Shown here one piece after another: positions 51,326 to 63,717 of a stretch of 64,000 bases of DNA. The stretch is from Portunus trituberculatus (Eukaryota > Arthropoda > Malacostraca > Decapoda > Portunidae), in NCBI RefSeq assembly GCF_017591435.1, contig NC_059304.1, positions 26,342,282-26,406,281 of the forward strand, in the 5' to 3' direction. Position numbers and translations under genes: made by a program. The stretch's first letter is position 1, and every line of letters begins with the position of its first letter. The notes under the pieces are model-generated. The model was given only the letters and a program-made list of their open reading frames with translations, searched no databases and had not been told where the DNA came from.

Positions 51326-54114
51326 TTGTGGGTATGCTCCACGCATAGTGTTCCCTCCTACTTTCTCTATTCTCATTTTCATTCCAAAGCTGGATGTTGC
51401 GTCTCGTGCCCACGCTCTTGAGTCTTCCGAATTTTCCACCATCTGGCTACGACTTAACAGTCACTCTCAAACTAAATTCATCTGTGCTGTTTATCTCTCC
51501 CCTAACTCTTCTGACTATAGTAATTTCTTCGACTACTTAACTTCTAAAGTGGATCACATTCTGTCCCTCTACCCTTTCGCTGAGATTTCCATTCTTGGAG
51601 ATTTCAATGTTCACCACCAGCTTTGGCTTTCCACTCCCTTCACTGACCACCCTGGTGAACTAGCCTTCAACTTTGCTATCCTCCATGACCTAGAGCAACT
51701 GGTGCAACACCCTACTCGTATTCCTGACCGTCTTGGAGACACGCCCAACATTCTTGATCTCTTCCTCACCTCTAACCCTTCTGCTTATGCTGTTACCCTT
51801 TCATCTCCGTTGGGCTCCTCCGATCACAATCTCATTTCTGTATCTTGTCCTATTTTTCCAATCCTCCGCAGGATCCCCAAAGCGAAGGTGCCTCTGGCGT
51901 TTTGCCTCTGCCAGTTGGGGGACCTGAGGAGGTATTATGCTGATTTTCCTGGAATGATTATTGCTTCCGTGTCAGAGACCCATCTCTTTGTGCTGAACGC
52001 ATAACAGAGGTGTTAGTATCTGGCATGGAGGCGTACATTCCTCATTCTTTTCTCAACCTAAACCTTCTAAACCTTGGTTTAACTCAGCCTGTTCTCGTGC
52101 TATACATGATAGAGAGGTTGCCCACAAAAGGTACTTGAGCCTTCCATCTCCTGAATCTCATGCACTTTATATCTCTGCCCGGAATCATGCCAAGTCTGTT
52201 CTTCAACTTGCCAAACACTCTTTCATAAATAGGAAATGTCAAAATCTTTCAAACTCAAACTCTCCTCGTGACTTCTGGCATCTAGCCAAAAACATCTCAA
52301 ATAACTTCACTTCTTCATCTTTCCTCCTTTATTTCATCCTGATGGCACCACTGCCATCTCTTCTGTCTCTAAAGCTGAACTCTTTTCTCAAACCTTTGCT
52401 CACAACTCCACCTTGGACGATTCTGGGCTTGTCCTCCCTCTCCTCCTCCCTCTGACTATTTCATGTCTACAATCAAAATTCTTCGTAATGATGTTTTCCA
52501 TGCCCTTGCTGGCCTAAACCCTCGGAAGGCTTATGGACCTGATGGGGTCCCTCCTATTGTTCTCAAAAACTGTGCTTCTGTGCTTGCACCTTGCCTGGCC
52601 AAACTCTTCCAACTTTGTCTATCGACTTCTACCTTTCCTTCCTGCTGGAAGTTCGCCTACATTCAGCCTGTTCCTAAAAGGGTGACCGTTCTAACCCCTC
52701 AAACTACCGTCCTATAGCTTTAATCTCTTGCTTGTCTAAAGTTTTTGAATCTATCCTGAATAGGAAGATTCTCAAACATCTGTCACTTCACAATCTTCTG
52801 TCTGATCGCCAGTATGGCTTCCGTCAAGGTCGCTCTACTGGTGATCTTCTGGCTTTCCTTACTGAGTCTTGGTCATCCTCTTTTAGAGATTTCGGTGAAA
52901 CTTTTGCTGTTGCGTTAGACATATCAAAAGCTTTTGATAGAGTCTGGCATAAAGCTTTGATTTCAAAACTGCCCTCCTACGGCTTCTATCCTTCTCTCTG
53001 CAACTTTATCTCAAGTTTCCTTTCCGACCGCTCTATTGCTGCTGTGGTAGACGGCTACTGTTCTTCTCCTAAACCTATTAATAGTGGTGTTCCTCAGGGT
53101 TCTGTCCTGTCACCCACTCTCTTTCTATTATTCATTAATGACCTTCTTAACCAAACTTCTTGCCCTATCCACTCCTACGCTGATGATACCACCCTACATC
53201 TTTCCACGTTCTTTCAGAGACGTCCAACCCTTCAGGAAATCAACAGATCACGCGGGGACGCCACGGAACGCCTGACTTCCGATCTTTCTAAGATTTCCGA
53301 TTGGGGCAGAGAAAATCTAGTAGTTTTCAATGCCTCAAAACTCAATTCCTCCATCTATCAACTCGACACAACCTTCCAGACAACTATCCCTCTTCTTCAA
53401 TGACACTCAACTGTCTCCTCTTCCACAATGAATATCCTCGGTCTGTCCTTTGCTCATAATCTTAACTGGAAACTTCACATCTCATCTCTTGCTAAAACAG
53501 CTTCTATGAAGTTAGGTGTTCTGAGGCGTCTCCGACAGTTTTTCTCGCCCTCCAACTGCTTACTCTGTATAAGGGCCTTATCCGTCCCTGTATGGAGTAC
53601 TCTTCGCATGTTTGGGGGTTCCAGTCACACAGCTTTGCTTGATAGGGTGGAATCGAAAGCTCTTCGTCTCATCAACTCCCTCCTCTGACTAACTGTCTTC
53701 AGTCTCTTTCTCACCGCCGAAATGTTGCATCCCTTTCTATATTTTATCGCTATTTTCATGGTAACTGTTCTACTGATCTTGCTAACTGCATGCCTCCCTC
53801 CTCCTGCGGCCACGCTGCACAAGGCTTTCTTCTTCCTCTCATCCCTATTCTGTCCAACTCTCTAATGCAAAAGTTAACCAGTACGCAGAATCATTCATCC
53901 CTTTCACTGGTAAACTCTGGAACTCCCTCCTGCATCTGTATTTCCAAATTCCTACAACTTGTCTTCTTTTAAGAGGGAGATATCGAGGCATTTGCTCCCC
54001 TAATTCTGGCTGACGGTTTTGGCACTTTTTACTCTTTGGAGAGCCAGCGCTCAAGTGGGCTTTTTCTAACTTTCTTTTTTTTGCCCTTGGCTGGCCCTCT
54101 TCCCTACGTAAAAA

Positions 54115-54180
<66 letters not shown>
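51326..54180 (+). pseudogene. Family A jockey-like LINE, most complete copy (A10), nested in hAT
   Basis: Plus strand. The C-terminal half of the endonuclease (ILGDFNVHHQLW at 51592; SSDHNLISVSC at 51817) and a linker precede an RT with YGFRQGRST, VALDISKAFDRVWH (motif A intact), SGVPQGSVLSPTLFLLFIND (motif B) and YADDTTLHL (motif C, Tyr codon 53176). SDWGRENLVVFNASK and NWKLHISSLAKTASMKLGVL follow, then the C-terminal region and 3' UTR ending CCCTACGT-A22, then (TA)n. It is 5'-truncated and carries about eight frameshifts or stops. The RT core (52732-53340) is still open over 200 codons, making this the youngest-looking copy in the window. Confidence 0.9.

Positions 54181-54182
<2 letters not shown>
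54112..54182. repeat. Poly(A) then (TA)n at LINE A10 tail
   Basis: About 22 A run straight into about 50 bp of TA, then hAT sequence resumes. This mirrors the A5 tail at 25838-25857. Confidence 0.95.
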
Positions 54183-54185
<3 letters not shown>

Positions 54186-56216
54186 CAGAATTTTTCAAGA
54201 TCTTGTGCACGAAACTCATCCTTGCCAGAAGAGTCATGTTTGAACCCCAAGAACTCATTTTGCATGTCCTCAGGGACATCATCCACCTGACATATAAATG
54301 CATTCCTTGTCAGCCTCATTGAAATGTCTTCAGTGTTGATACCAAGGAAATACCGCTTGAACTCGTCCCCCAAATGATCAAGGTGAGTGATGATTTCCTC
54401 CTTTAATGGGTCCTTGATGTCTTTCCCACCAAGTATGTCACTCAAACGTTCAAAGAATGCTGTATTTCCTTTTTTCATTTGTTTTCCCAAAAGTTGTAGT
54501 TTAGCCATGAAAGCATTGATGGTGTCCGTGTGCACAATCATGTTGCTCCTTTGTCTTTGTAATTTCTTATTTAGTTCATTAAGAGTTTCAAAAATATCAG
54601 CAAGATAAGCCATTTGTGCTACAAACCCTTCCTTGTTGAAGACAAACAACAGGTCCACCTTGTTGCTGTAACTCAAAAACAACTTTATTTCTTCCCGCAG
54701 TTCAAAGCCATCGCACTTGTGTGTGAAATAAAAGAGCAGTGTGGTTAGCATCCATGTCCCGACAGAGTTCGTGAAAGAGACGAGTGTTCAAGGTTGATCT
54801 TTTCACATAGTTAATAATATTTATGATGACAGTCAAAGCATCATGAAGGTTCTTTGGAACTGTCTTTGAGGTGAGAGCTTCTCTATGGATCATGCAGTGT
54901 GTGTTCCTTTTAAATGAGGCTGCTTCTGCTTCACAAGAGTAATGAATCCTGATTGTGAACCAAGCATACTAGGGCCACCATCTGTGCAAACCCCTTCCAG
55001 TTTGTTCCAATTCAGTCCCGACTCTTCAAAGAAATCTGCAACTACTGCCATTACATCAACTGCCTTTGTTGTCATCTCTAATCGGCCGACAAAAAAGAAA
55101 CTCTTCCTCAATTCCTTTGTCAGTTATGTAGCGGCAAAAAGCAAGCAGTTGTGCAATGTTGGTGACATCCGTAGACTCATCAATTTGAAGGAAAAAAATT
55201 ACACTCGGGCGATGACATTACCTTTGACACCACATTTTCCTTAATGTCTTCAGACATTTCTGCAATTCTGTTCTTGATGGTGTTGTTGGACAAGGAGATC
55301 TGTTTCATCTTCTGTGATGACTCCTCTCCTAACACAAGCCTCACACTGTCAACGATACATGGTTTCAAAAGGCTTTCACCAATCGTGTGGGGTTTCTTTG
55401 CCTTGGCCACCTGAAGGGCAATCACATATGAAGCCTTCACTATGCTGATGTTGGTTTGCTGATACGTCCCAGATGCATCCATCTTCATCCTCTTCAAGCT
55501 GGATAACTTTACCTCAAAAAAGCTACGATTCTTATCTTTCAACTGTGGATGAGCATTTGCCAGATGCTGCTTCAGTTGGAAAGGTTTCATGATGCTATTA
55601 GAGAAGGTTTTCAAACACACATCACACTGAGGGATGTGTGCACCATCCTTGACAAGATATGTGAACCCGTAGTCCAAATAACTAACTATCTTGATACCAT
55701 CTTCGTTTCTGTGACATCTGAAATCAGGCATAAAACAAGGCCTATCAATTTGGGAGAAGAAAAATAAACATAGACACATCGTAATTCTGTATAGAAATAA
55801 AAAAAAAATTCCATTCCTCCCCTCCCAAATATAAAATAAATAAATAAATGAACTTCTAATAAACATACAAACTTTTGAGGAATAGTACTTTAATAAAACA
55901 TGTCTTGAGTATTAACAACCTCAGCCAAAGCATAAAAATAGATCCATGAATTTTGATATCATATTATCCAGTTAAAAAACTTACTATTAGAATTACAATA
56001 TTATTCGCATACCTTGTACTACTCAGAAAACAAGCATGAAGCACTGAAGCATGAAGCACTGTGTCAGATGCTCCCAGGCTAACTGACTACTCGTAATTCA
56101 CTGTGAGCCTGTGAGATTCTGAGTGTACTCCCGTACCACCCCCCGCCCTCCCTTCAGAGCTCATGTTTGAACGTGAAGCGATTGGTAGATACGGTGCCGC
56201 CCATCTACATCAGGCG

Positions 56217-56220
<4 letters not shown>

Positions 56221-56279
<59 letters not shown>
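56221..56279. repeat. (CT)n inside the hAT element
   Basis: A 59-bp perfect CT tract lies between the transposase pseudogene and the right TIR. Confidence 0.96.
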
Positions 56280-56281
<2 letters not shown>

Positions 56282-56394
56282 ACATGAGAAAATCCATCTG
56301 AGATATTTTTAGTTAGTAGGTAGTGTAAATATTTCCCCCCTGGTAGCTTCAAATTTCCCCCCAGGGGGAAATTTCCCCAGTTTGGGAACCACTG

Positions 56395-56566
56395 GTGTAG
56401 CCCCTTTTCACCTTGTAGCAAGTAGCTACGGGATGTAACTCGAGGGGTTGTGGCCTCGATTTCCCGGTGTGGAGTGGTTTGTGGTTTCAGTCCTACCCGA
56501 AGATCGGTTTATGAGCTCTGAGCTCGCTCCGTTGGGTGACCAGCAGACGACGGTGGTGGTGAATTA
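56395..56566 (+). mobile_element. SINE1, right half, after the hAT insertion
   Basis: It resumes at the duplicated GTGTAGCC and continues with the SINE1 body (AACTCGAGGGGTTGTGGCC, CCGAAGATCGGTTTATGAGC) to GGTGGTGAATTACACAC, then enters AC-rich repeats. Confidence 0.9.
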
Positions 56567-56612
56567 CACACAAACACACACACAGACACACGCGCACACA
56601 CACACACACACA

Positions 56613-56650
<38 letters not shown>

Positions 56651-56686
56651 GCACACACCACGGTGACCAGCAAAACACCATGGTGA

Positions 56687-56743
<57 letters not shown>
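56567..56743. repeat. (AC)n tracts enclosing a SINE1 tail remnant
   Basis: AC-rich repeats (56567-56650), a 40-bp SINE1 tail piece (GGTGACCAGCAAAACACCAT then GGTGAATTACACAC, about 56661-56692), then a second AC tract to 56743. Confidence 0.88.
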
Positions 56744-56745
<2 letters not shown>

Positions 56746-57030
56746 CGCCTAGTGTAGTGGTTGGCACGCTCGGCTCATAACCTAGGGACCCGGGTTCGAG
56801 TCCCGGGAGGCGACGAGGCAAATGGGCAAGCCTCTTAATGTGTAGCCCCTGTCTACCTAGGTGTAAATAGGTGCGAGATGTAACTCGATTGGTTGTGGCC
56901 TCGCTGTCCTGGTATGTTATGTGTGGTGTGGTCTTAGTCAAACCCGAAGATCGGTCAGTATGAGCTCTGAGCTCTTTTTGTAGGGGAAAGGCTGGCCGAG
57001 TGACCAGCAGACGACCGTAGTGAATAACGC
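56744..57030 (+). mobile_element. SINE1, full-length copy
   Basis: A box CCTAGTGTAGTGGTTGGCAC, B box GGGTTCGAGTCCCGG, the shared body, and a diverged tail GACGACCGTAGTGAATAACG without an AC tract. It is preceded by (AC)n. The tail is followed by ACATAAG repeats (57040-57057). Confidence 0.88.
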
Positions 57031-57224
57031 ATGCATAAGAACATAAGAACATAAGAAAAGATGAAATCTGCAGATGAAATCTTTATTTAGTCGCATTTAT
57101 GCAAGTTTATTACAGTTTGCATGTTGTTTGCGAAATGTTTCAAAGCAATTTTCACGTTTATTTGTTTCTCATTTAGGATGTGACCACACTGAGTTTCAAT
57201 TTAGGAAACATAAGGACTTGACAT

Positions 57225-58510
57225 GTGCCCAGGACTAAGCAGTCTCCAATCGGTTTGGAGTACTCAACACTATTGAGGACCCAGTAGAGCTATGGGATAT
57301 CTTCAATTGTGACTCTTGAGGTTGCCAAAAGAATGCGTTGAGGAGCACCCTATGTCCTGGAGTGGCTTCGCCTTACTAGAGGCACTGGACAGTATTGAGG
57401 AGAGTTGCGCTGCCAGACTTGCTGGGAACCATGACCAGTACAGGGCTCTGTCACATAGGATTAGAGGTCTCCTGAGGAGAGACAAGGAGAGGTATGTCAG
57501 GGGTCTTGCTGAGAATGTAGAGTGTCATTTAGATGCTAATGACCTCCGACCTGCCTATCGAGCCTTGAAGAAACTCCGCTCCAAGTCCGAACAGCAGATG
57601 GTCGCCTCGTATCAGACGCAGATGGGTAGATGGCTCGTTGGGCTGAGTACTTTGAATAGCTGTTCACGGTGGATTCTCCAAGTGGAGAGCTCCAAACTGT
57701 AGGTTTACCGATGCTGGATGCTGATCCACTCACTGATGAAATTGCACCCTCCATTATTATTGTCAAAGAGGCTGTGGCAAAATTGAGGGAGGGAAAGGCA
57801 GCTGGCATCTGTAACATCATTGCGAAGCTGCTCAAACTAGGGGCGTGAGGCCATGATCCGTGGGTTGCATGCTGTCTTGACTGCTGTATGGCATTCAGGG
57901 ACCATTCCCTCTGACTGAACAAAGGAGTTGGTCATCCCTATCCGGAAAGGCAAGGGAACTATCAGGACTGCAACAAGTACCGTGGTATAACACTGCTCAG
58001 CGTACCAGGCAAAGTGCTTGCCCATTTGCTGTTGATGTGTACTTTCACTCACCTGCTGAAATACCAGAGACCAAAACAGTCTAGGTTCATGCCCGGTAAA
58101 ACAACTACTGACCGGATCCTAGCGCTTCGCGTACTGGTGGAACGCCGACGTGAGTTTCAATAAGAGATGTCTGAAGCCTATGTCAATCTCAAGAAGGCGT
58201 TTGATTCAGTGCATCGAGAGACACTGTGATCTTCTGGGTCTCCTGGGATTCTTCCAGGGATTATTGGTCATTAACTGGCCTCTACTAACTGTGAGTGCTG
58301 TTAAGTGTGGAGGGGGTGTGTCCAGCTTCTTTCCTGTGAATACGAGAGTGAGGCAGGGATGCATGCTTGCTCAATCACTTTTCAACACATGCATGGACTG
58401 GATACTAGGCAGAGTTGTAGACCAAAGTCAATGTGGAGCATCTGTCAGCAATACTGAGATTACAGATCTTGTTTTTGCCAATGATGCAGTAATATTTGCT
58501 GAGTCATTAT
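57225..58510 (+). pseudogene. Non-LTR retrotransposon (family D), linker to RT motif C
   Basis: The plus-strand linker (RFGVLNTIEDPVELWDIF, then HRIRGLLRRDKERYVRGLAE and NDLRPAYRALKKLRSKSE) is followed by a degraded RT with YVNLKKAFDSVHRET, VNTRVRQGCMLAQSLFN and TDLVFANDAVIFAESL. Both catalytic motifs carry Asn where Asp is expected (motif A codon 58185, motif C codon 58480), so it cannot polymerise. Frameshifts lie near 57700 and 58160. The clade is uncertain. It breaks off at (TTA)n. Confidence 0.8.
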
Positions 58511-58565
58511 CATTATTATTACTATTATTATTATTATTATTAATTTTTATTATTATCATTATTAT

Positions 58566-58609
<44 letters not shown>
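58511..58609. repeat. (TTA)n(GA)n between two LINE fragments
   Basis: About 55 bp of TTA/ATT repeats followed by about 43 bp of GA, joining LINE D to LINE E. Confidence 0.95.
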
Positions 58610-58611
<2 letters not shown>

Positions 58612-59614
58612 TACTGACAGTGGAAGCATATGCGGACGACTGCACCCTCTCCCGGTCCTACTGCCGCCTTGATAGCCAGAGCGCTGTCCGGCAGCTAAAC
58701 AAGCAGCTACGGCTGGTGGAGCAATGGGGAGAAACGTGGCAAGTCTCCTTTGCACCTGAGAAGACGCAGGCGATGGTCATCTCGCGGTCGCCAGGAGCCT
58801 CCAGAGCGGTCTCAGAGCAACTGTGCTTTGGAGGCAAGGCTCTGTCTCTCCAGGACCACATCAAGGTCTTAGGGGTGACGGTGGACCGCTGCCTGCGCTT
58901 CGACGGCCATGTAGGTGCAGTCACCCGACAGGCGTCTCTAAGAGTCTCTGCCCTGCGGAGGGTGGCGGGAACGCTTGACCCACACGGCATCATCACGCTA
59001 TACAAGGCGCAGATACGTCCGTGCCTGGAGTACGGCTGCCTGTCGTGGATGTCAAGTGCCGCCACCCACATGCAGAGACTTGACAAGGTGCAGCGACGAG
59101 CTCTACGTCTGGCGGGATACGACGCACACCAGGACGACCTGCCGCCACACACCCCCGTCACGTCGTTGGAGCACCGGCGTGATGTGGCAGCGCTGGTGGT
59201 GTGCCACAAAACTCAGGTGCAAGGAGTACCGCACCTCCGACGCCTGGGACTTCCACCACGCGCTGCCCAGAGGCCCACGCGAGCTGCTGCCACCAGTGAG
59301 CAGACTGTGGAGGTGCCCTTCTCCAACACACGGCAGCACCAACGAACATACAGTGCCCGGACCTCAAGGATGTGGAATGCATTCACCACAACCACACCCT
59401 AGGTGGAGGACATGTCCACCCAGCAGGTCAAGGTGGCAGCACACAGGTGGCGTGGAACGCAGGCCACTCCTCTGGTGCTAACGTGAAAGTTATTAATGTA
59501 AAAACAATATTCTTAATGTATATTGATTATTGATAGGCTTTTTAAATAATTCCATACCCAACGTGGAATTTTAAGCCAAATATGTAAATAAATATATGTG
59601 CTATGTTTAAATAA

Positions 59615-59622
<8 letters not shown>
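58610..59622 (+). pseudogene. Non-LTR retrotransposon (family E), RT motif C to poly(A)
   Basis: It begins at AYADDCTLSRSY (motif C) and stays open for 260 codons (58620-59402). It shows TWQVSFAPEKTQAMVISR (the W-x-x-x-x-N-x-x-K-T-like thumb motif), IKVLGVTVD, RPCLEYGCLSWM and the C-terminal RTSRMWNAFTT, and then a stop. The 3' UTR runs to an A-rich tail at about 59610-59622 followed by (AG)n. Base composition is clearly more GC-rich than neighbours, and the frame is uninterrupted, so this fragment is young. Jockey/CR1-type; distinct from families A, B and D. Everything before motif C is missing. Confidence 0.85.
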
Positions 59623-60649
<1,027 letters not shown>

Positions 60650-60765
60650 AAAATCTCCCTCTTGAAAGATTTCATGTCATAGGAAAGAAGAAATACTAAA
60701 GCAAACAGGGACTTTCAGATTTCACCAAAGAAAGAGATGAATGATTGAGAATACTGGTTCTTCTA
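60650..60765 (-). pseudogene. Family A LINE 3' fragment, diverged (A11)
   Basis: TCCCTCTTGAAAGATTTCAT, continuing into GTCATAGGAAAG, parallels 26005-26040 and 23350-23380 (the 3' UTR and C-terminal edge on the minus strand). About 110 bp remain. Confidence 0.5.
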
Positions 60766-60927
60766 TGTAGGTGCCTTCAACCGCCAGATGGATTAATTAT
60801 TTCACAGCAAGTTGGTCAGCTGGAACGTACTTTTCTGCACGTTTTGTAAATATTAAATGGTTTAATAAAATAGTTATAATCTTTCTAAGAATGTACTCGT
60901 GGCATATAAGCTAAAAAGTGGAATTTA

Positions 60928-61037
<110 letters not shown>

Positions 61038-61296
61038 GCTCTTCTTTACCATCTCTATTTCTGGGACAAAAAATAGAAAAGATCATTAATAGGTAAAACG
61101 TAGTTTTAATGCCTTTTTCTTTCCATGAAAATTAATATGAATTATATTCATACAGAAAATCACAACAATTAATAGTCTTAGGAAATTAACAGTATAGAGG
61201 ATATTATCTAACATGTACCGAGATTGTTCTATCGAAACGTAAACAAATCTAGCGTGTTAAGAGCCATCGCCACACTCGCTACACAACGACTTCACT

Positions 61297-61424
61297 ATGG
61301 ATAACACTATGGATATTAGTGAGGATGAACTTAGAAAATGGACAGTGCCAACTCTGAGAAACTTTCTGAGATCAAAAGGCATACCAAGTTCGCTTGTTGT
61401 GATTCAGTTAGGAAAATTCGGTTT
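61297..61424 (+). CDS. Possible first exon with SAP-like motif
   Basis: The ATG at 61297 has a good Kozak context (A at -3, G at +4) and opens a frame reading ISEDELRKWTVPTLRNFLRS and then KGIPSS. This matches the SAP pattern (L-x-x-x-x-V-x-x-L-(K/R)-x-(F/Y)-L-(R/K)-x-x-G-(I/L)-x-x-(S/T)-G) up to the point where G-x-K-x-x-L should follow. A GTAATG donor-like string is at 61425. SAP motifs bind DNA; in invertebrates such N termini also occur on transposon-derived proteins. No downstream exon was identified. Could also be a transposon remnant or chance. Confidence 0.35.
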
Positions 61425-61430
61425 CGGTAA

Positions 61431-61780
61431 TGTTGGCCAGGTTATTTCGGCACAGACTCCGAAAATTTTTTTTTTTTTATATAATGCTACTCAGTGATAT
61501 TTGCTCTACGCTTTTTTGAGTGGAGCATTATCCTATGCAGAAACTCTGACAATTTTGTGATAAGGTATATATGTACTATTAGACTTGCAAAAAATATTTT
61601 GATGGGACACTGGTACATCCATATTTTGCACCATTAGGAACATATATTTGCATATTTTTATGTAATTTTCAATCAGACACATAGATAAATAACCAAACGA
61701 TTATATTATGAGGTATGTAGGCATGAATATCAGTATATACATTTTTTTAATAGGGCTTCCACAAGGGCGACAGTTCGGCG
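61431..61780. other. AT-rich DNA, nothing recognised
   Basis: No coding or repeat signature beyond short homopolymers. Confidence 0.5.
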
Positions 61781-62135
61781 CGATAGGCAGGACCAACTTG
61801 TGAATTAAACCAGCTGGCGAACAATGAAAACTACACAGATCGCGATTGGTGCCATTAGGATGAGAGAAAGCAGAAAGTCTTGCGCGACGAGGCCGCGAGA
61901 GGAGGGGAGACAAGCAGTTAAAGTACATATAGCAGAAGATTACAAGAGATTTGTTATTTTGTCAATGAGAATGATGCTGAAGACATTCGGTTCGGGAAGA
62001 GGAGTTGATAAAACAAAAGCTTTCAATTTCACAATGCGTAGAAATAGTGGTAACAGGTGAACCCTTCTTTCCCTATCCCACATTCATGGACAGATAAAGG
62101 TCTTGTACAGATTTAGCAGCTTTAGGATGAGCGTG
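61781..62135 (-). pseudogene. Family A LINE C-terminal fragment, strongly diverged (A12)
   Basis: GTCTTGCGCGACGAGGCCGC at 61877 parallels GAGTCTTGTGCAGCGAGGCC (26159 region). ATGCTGAAGACATTCGG and GGACAGATAAAGGTCTTGTA also align with the C-terminal region. Many indels. Confidence 0.5.
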
Positions 62136-62754
62136 GGATGAGAAAAACAACTATATCAATTGCATTATAATTAGTATTAGCTAAAACAAAAGCTGTTCTA
62201 AAATTTATCACTCCATGATTAACCTGGCCACACATGAATGAATTTCCTCCCATTAACTCTGTTGCCTGTCACATAATAAACACCTTATTCTGCCTAAAAC
62301 CTGTCAATCGATTTTGTGGGTCCTAGCCTTGTTCAATAGCATTGGATCTCATTTTTCAGATGCTTTTTTTTTTTTTTTAAGTCCACGTAATTTATGTATT
62401 AATTATTAGGAGTATTATGCTACCCCATAAACTCTATTACGAAAGCTCTACAAGTTCATAAGGGATGACTAACTTTGAAAATATGCAAATCAATCTATCG
62501 TCTTCGTCATGCTTTTTGCAATGACAGACCTCATTAATTCACTAAAGTTACATCCATGCTGATTGGACGATGGTTTGATTGACGTTTCATCTCCTTCCCA
62601 CATCATCGTTACTTCTCCTAAATCTAAAAATTCATGATTTATAAAGATACTACATACATACGTACATACTGTATAATATAAGAGAGATAACAAATGTTTA
62701 AAATTACGGATCACCGGATGTGAATGTGAATATATCTACTTTCCAGATAATTAT
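62136..62754. other. No gene seen
   Basis: AT-rich sequence without motifs. Confidence 0.5.
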
Positions 62755-63305
62755 GTCCGCGTCCGACACTCAACTCTCCCAATCTTCTACACTGAACATC
62801 CTCGGTTTGTCCTCCCAAAAAAACCTAATCCAGACACTGCATTCCATCTCTTTCTACAACAGCTTGTGCAAGATCGGAAGTTCTTAGTCGTCTATGCCAG
62901 TTTTTCTTAGTCCCACATTTCTTAACTCTGTGGTAGGACTTATTCATCGATGAATGGAGTAGCTTTCCAATAGGATTTCCAGTCATACTGCTTTTCTCAA
63001 CAGGGTACAGGGTAAAATCAAAAGTATTCAATCTAATCAACTCCTTTCTTCTGACTGTCTTCGGCCTCCCTTTCAACACTGTACTGCTGCGTTGCTTGCA
63101 ATATTCTGCTAACTGTTCTTTTGACCTTGGTAACTGCATACTTCACCTCTTCCCGCCAAGGATGAGAGGCTATAAGCCTTTCATTTTTGCTTTCCGCAGC
63201 TTCAACGCACAAGTCTCTCATCCTTGTTTCACGCAGATTCATTGCACAATACTTTTACTTTGTCCATCCCTTATCCTGTCAAATTCTCTAATGGCTGAGT
63301 AAACC
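62755..63305 (+). pseudogene. Family A LINE 3' fragment (A13)
   Basis: The plus strand carries CTGAACATCCTCGGTTTGTC (compare ATGAATATCCTCGGTCTGTC at 53427), then the RRLRQFF-like, TAFLNRV-like and C-terminal segments in the same order as A10, with deletions. It ends near CCCTTATCCTGTCAAATTCT without a poly(A). Confidence 0.65.
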
Positions 63306-63685
63306 AGTATTTACAACATAATTATCCAATTAATCGGACTCTCATTTTCGAATTTGTAATGGAATCGAGCTAACCCCGCCAAACGAATCTGATAATGGCA
63401 ATTGGACTAACCTCTGCTAGACAAATCAGATGATCGCAATCGGGCAACCAAAAAAAATAAAGCGATTTGCGAATAATCCAGAACGACGCGACGTCGTCTT
63501 TGCTTTTTTTTTTTTTTTTTTTTTTGCAATAGCAGTTTCTTATTTGGTGGTGGAGGTTGCGTGGGGCTTGTGGTAACTACGGTGTTCAGGTAAGCTAGAG
63601 TTAGTGGTAGCGGTAACTTGGACTAGGAGTGGTAGTGGCAGGGGTAATGGTGATAGTGGTAGTGTTGTTGTTGGTGTTGTTGTTG

Positions 63686-63717
<32 letters not shown>

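Larger units (their letters stand above)
51125..55760 (-). pseudogene. hAT transposase (ZBED5-like) pseudogene, split by LINE A10
   Basis: The minus strand starts near 55760. A BED-type zinc finger (YLVKDG, C-x2-C, K-x-FQLKQHL-x4-H, about 55700-55560) leads into the RNase H-like transposase region (CTDGGPSMLGSQSG at about 54970; then a segment with VDLLFVFNKEGFV). It ends with the hAT C-terminal dimerisation motif LSNNALEILILFSSTYLCES (51325-51250). The LINE at 51326-54180 sits between LEKFW and this motif. At least three frameshifts (about 55190, 54895, 54715) also break it. It resembles animal ZBED5-type domesticated or Buster-like transposases; this copy cannot encode an active enzyme. Confidence 0.88.
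50859..56394 (-). mobile_element. hAT-superfamily DNA transposon with nested LINE
   Basis: The left terminus CAGTGGTTCCCAAACTTTTT (50859) and the right terminus AGTTTGGGAACCACTG (ending 56394) are perfect 16-bp inverted repeats of the CAGNG...-type seen in hAT elements. Both ends are flanked by the identical 8 bp GTGTAGCC (50851-50858 and 56395-56402), the hAT target-duplication length. Subterminal TTTCCCCC strings occur on both sides. Inside lies a minus-strand transposase pseudogene interrupted by a 2.85 kb LINE, plus a (CT)n tract (56221-56279). Without the LINE, the element is about 2.7 kb. Confidence 0.95.

Noticed and set aside
51326..51345. Target-site duplication of LINE A10 inside the hAT
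   Set aside because: The 5' junction could not be fixed to within about 20 bp and no convincing repeat of the 54183 flank was found.
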